From Bacteroidia bacterium (GTDB lineage Bacteria > Bacteroidota > Bacteroidia > Cytophagales > Cyclobacteriaceae), in contig JAAURZ010000166.1 in NCBI GenBank assembly GCA_012031955.1, positions 1 through 6,034 on the forward strand: a stretch of DNA of 6,034 bases. The letters run 5' to 3'. A program made the position numbers and the translations under genes. How positions within the stretch are numbered: position 1 is the stretch's first letter; each line of letters opens with the position of its first letter. Below are positions 6,010 through 6,034 of the stretch, piece by piece. Under the pieces are notes generated by a model. The model was not told the DNA's origin. It was given only the letters and a program-made list of their open reading frames with translations, and did no database searches.

Positions 6010-6034
6010 TGGGGTGCAACAGTAATAAGAAGAG
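6010..6034 (-). other. Possible signal peptide of the helix-hairpin-helix gene, in a shifted frame at the window edge
   Basis: From 6034 the minus strand reads L-F-L-L-L-L-H-P, a hydrophobic core expected of a signal peptide, but one base out of phase with the downstream frame L-L-Y-A-Q-E-I-D. Between them is a run of four C (plus-strand G at 6011-6014). With three C it would read LFLLLLHPLLYAQEIDAL, a good signal peptide with cleavage after YA. Only about eight codons are visible, so this is suggestive only. The true ATG lies outside the window. Confidence 0.4.

Larger units (their letters stand above)
4034..6034 (-). pseudogene. Helix-hairpin-helix / outer-membrane beta-barrel protein, frameshifted, 5' end beyond the window
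   Basis: One gene split into three frames: about 6009-5090, then 5080-4685, then 4680-4034. Numbered from the TTG at 6009, residues 36-92 form a helix-hairpin-helix unit (LDLNKVSREQLDMLQLLSPAQ, then FINYRNAVGGLFSVYELQ) like ComEA-type domains. Then come alternating beta-strand segments, including GDFQAQFGQGLAIGGIFGLGKS (205-226), PYTSAYESGGLRGFAVSYRFG (241-261) and, in the last frame, RYALFDTDSWDTRLYAYE, SIPAFGG and a terminal IGSGADKLIGN...FQVRIKL. This order is typical of Bacteroidota 'helix-hairpin-helix domain-containing' proteins of about 650-700 residues, which I infer to be outer-membrane barrels; their function is unknown. Removing one base at each clear indel gives 657 residues from 6009, so the gene is otherwise complete. 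The TTG at 6009 is unlikely to be the start: the residues around it (LLYAQE) look like the end of a signal peptide whose beginning is upstream, partly visible in another frame. The breaks could be sequencing errors or real decay. Confidence 0.8.

Overview
The window has two unlike parts. Positions ~817-6034 are bacterial, gene-dense and transcribed entirely from the minus strand. Positions 1-~816 hold no recognisable gene and look like non-coding, possibly eukaryotic DNA. The bacterial part points to Bacteroidota, perhaps Cytophagales (order is a guess). It carries a DUF2807 (head GIN) protein, the Bacteroidota protein usually labelled 'asparagine synthetase B', and a helix-hairpin-helix plus beta-barrel protein typical of that phylum. 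Most starts also lack a Shine-Dalgarno sequence, as is common there.

Layout, in minus-strand transcription order from the right edge: (1) a helix-hairpin-helix/outer-membrane-barrel gene, 6034-4034, split over three reading frames by two clear indels and possibly a third in its signal peptide; (2) three bases later, a small ORF for a 34-residue single-span membrane peptide (4030-3926), whose 3' end lies in an inverted repeat; (3) a secreted DUF2807 protein with a regular Gly-x-Gly ladder (3783-3058); (4) an exported 'asparagine synthetase B'-type protein (2951-1708), frameshifted near its C-terminus, where the conserved tail is still readable in another frame; (5) a response regulator with a REC domain, coiled coil and the start of a sigma-54 AAA+ domain (1524-817). 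The last gene stops matching its family immediately after the conserved NCAAL motif, and the reading frame then runs into the foreign-looking DNA.

The first four genes are probably envelope or secreted proteins and the last is cytosolic signalling. Gaps of 106-177 bases between the larger genes do not prove one operon; only the barrel gene and the small ORF look translationally coupled. Nothing in the sequence shows that these genes form one pathway.

The most important observations are quality signals: an abrupt breakpoint near 816 inside a conserved domain, and several single-base indels, mostly at homopolymers or short repeats, in otherwise conserved genes. Together they suggest uncorrected reads and a chimeric join, for example bacterial DNA co-assembled with a eukaryotic genome. 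Real pseudogenisation or insertion cannot be excluded from sequence alone. I found no convincing new defence, mobile or RNA system. The most plausible undescribed item is the 34-residue membrane peptide.
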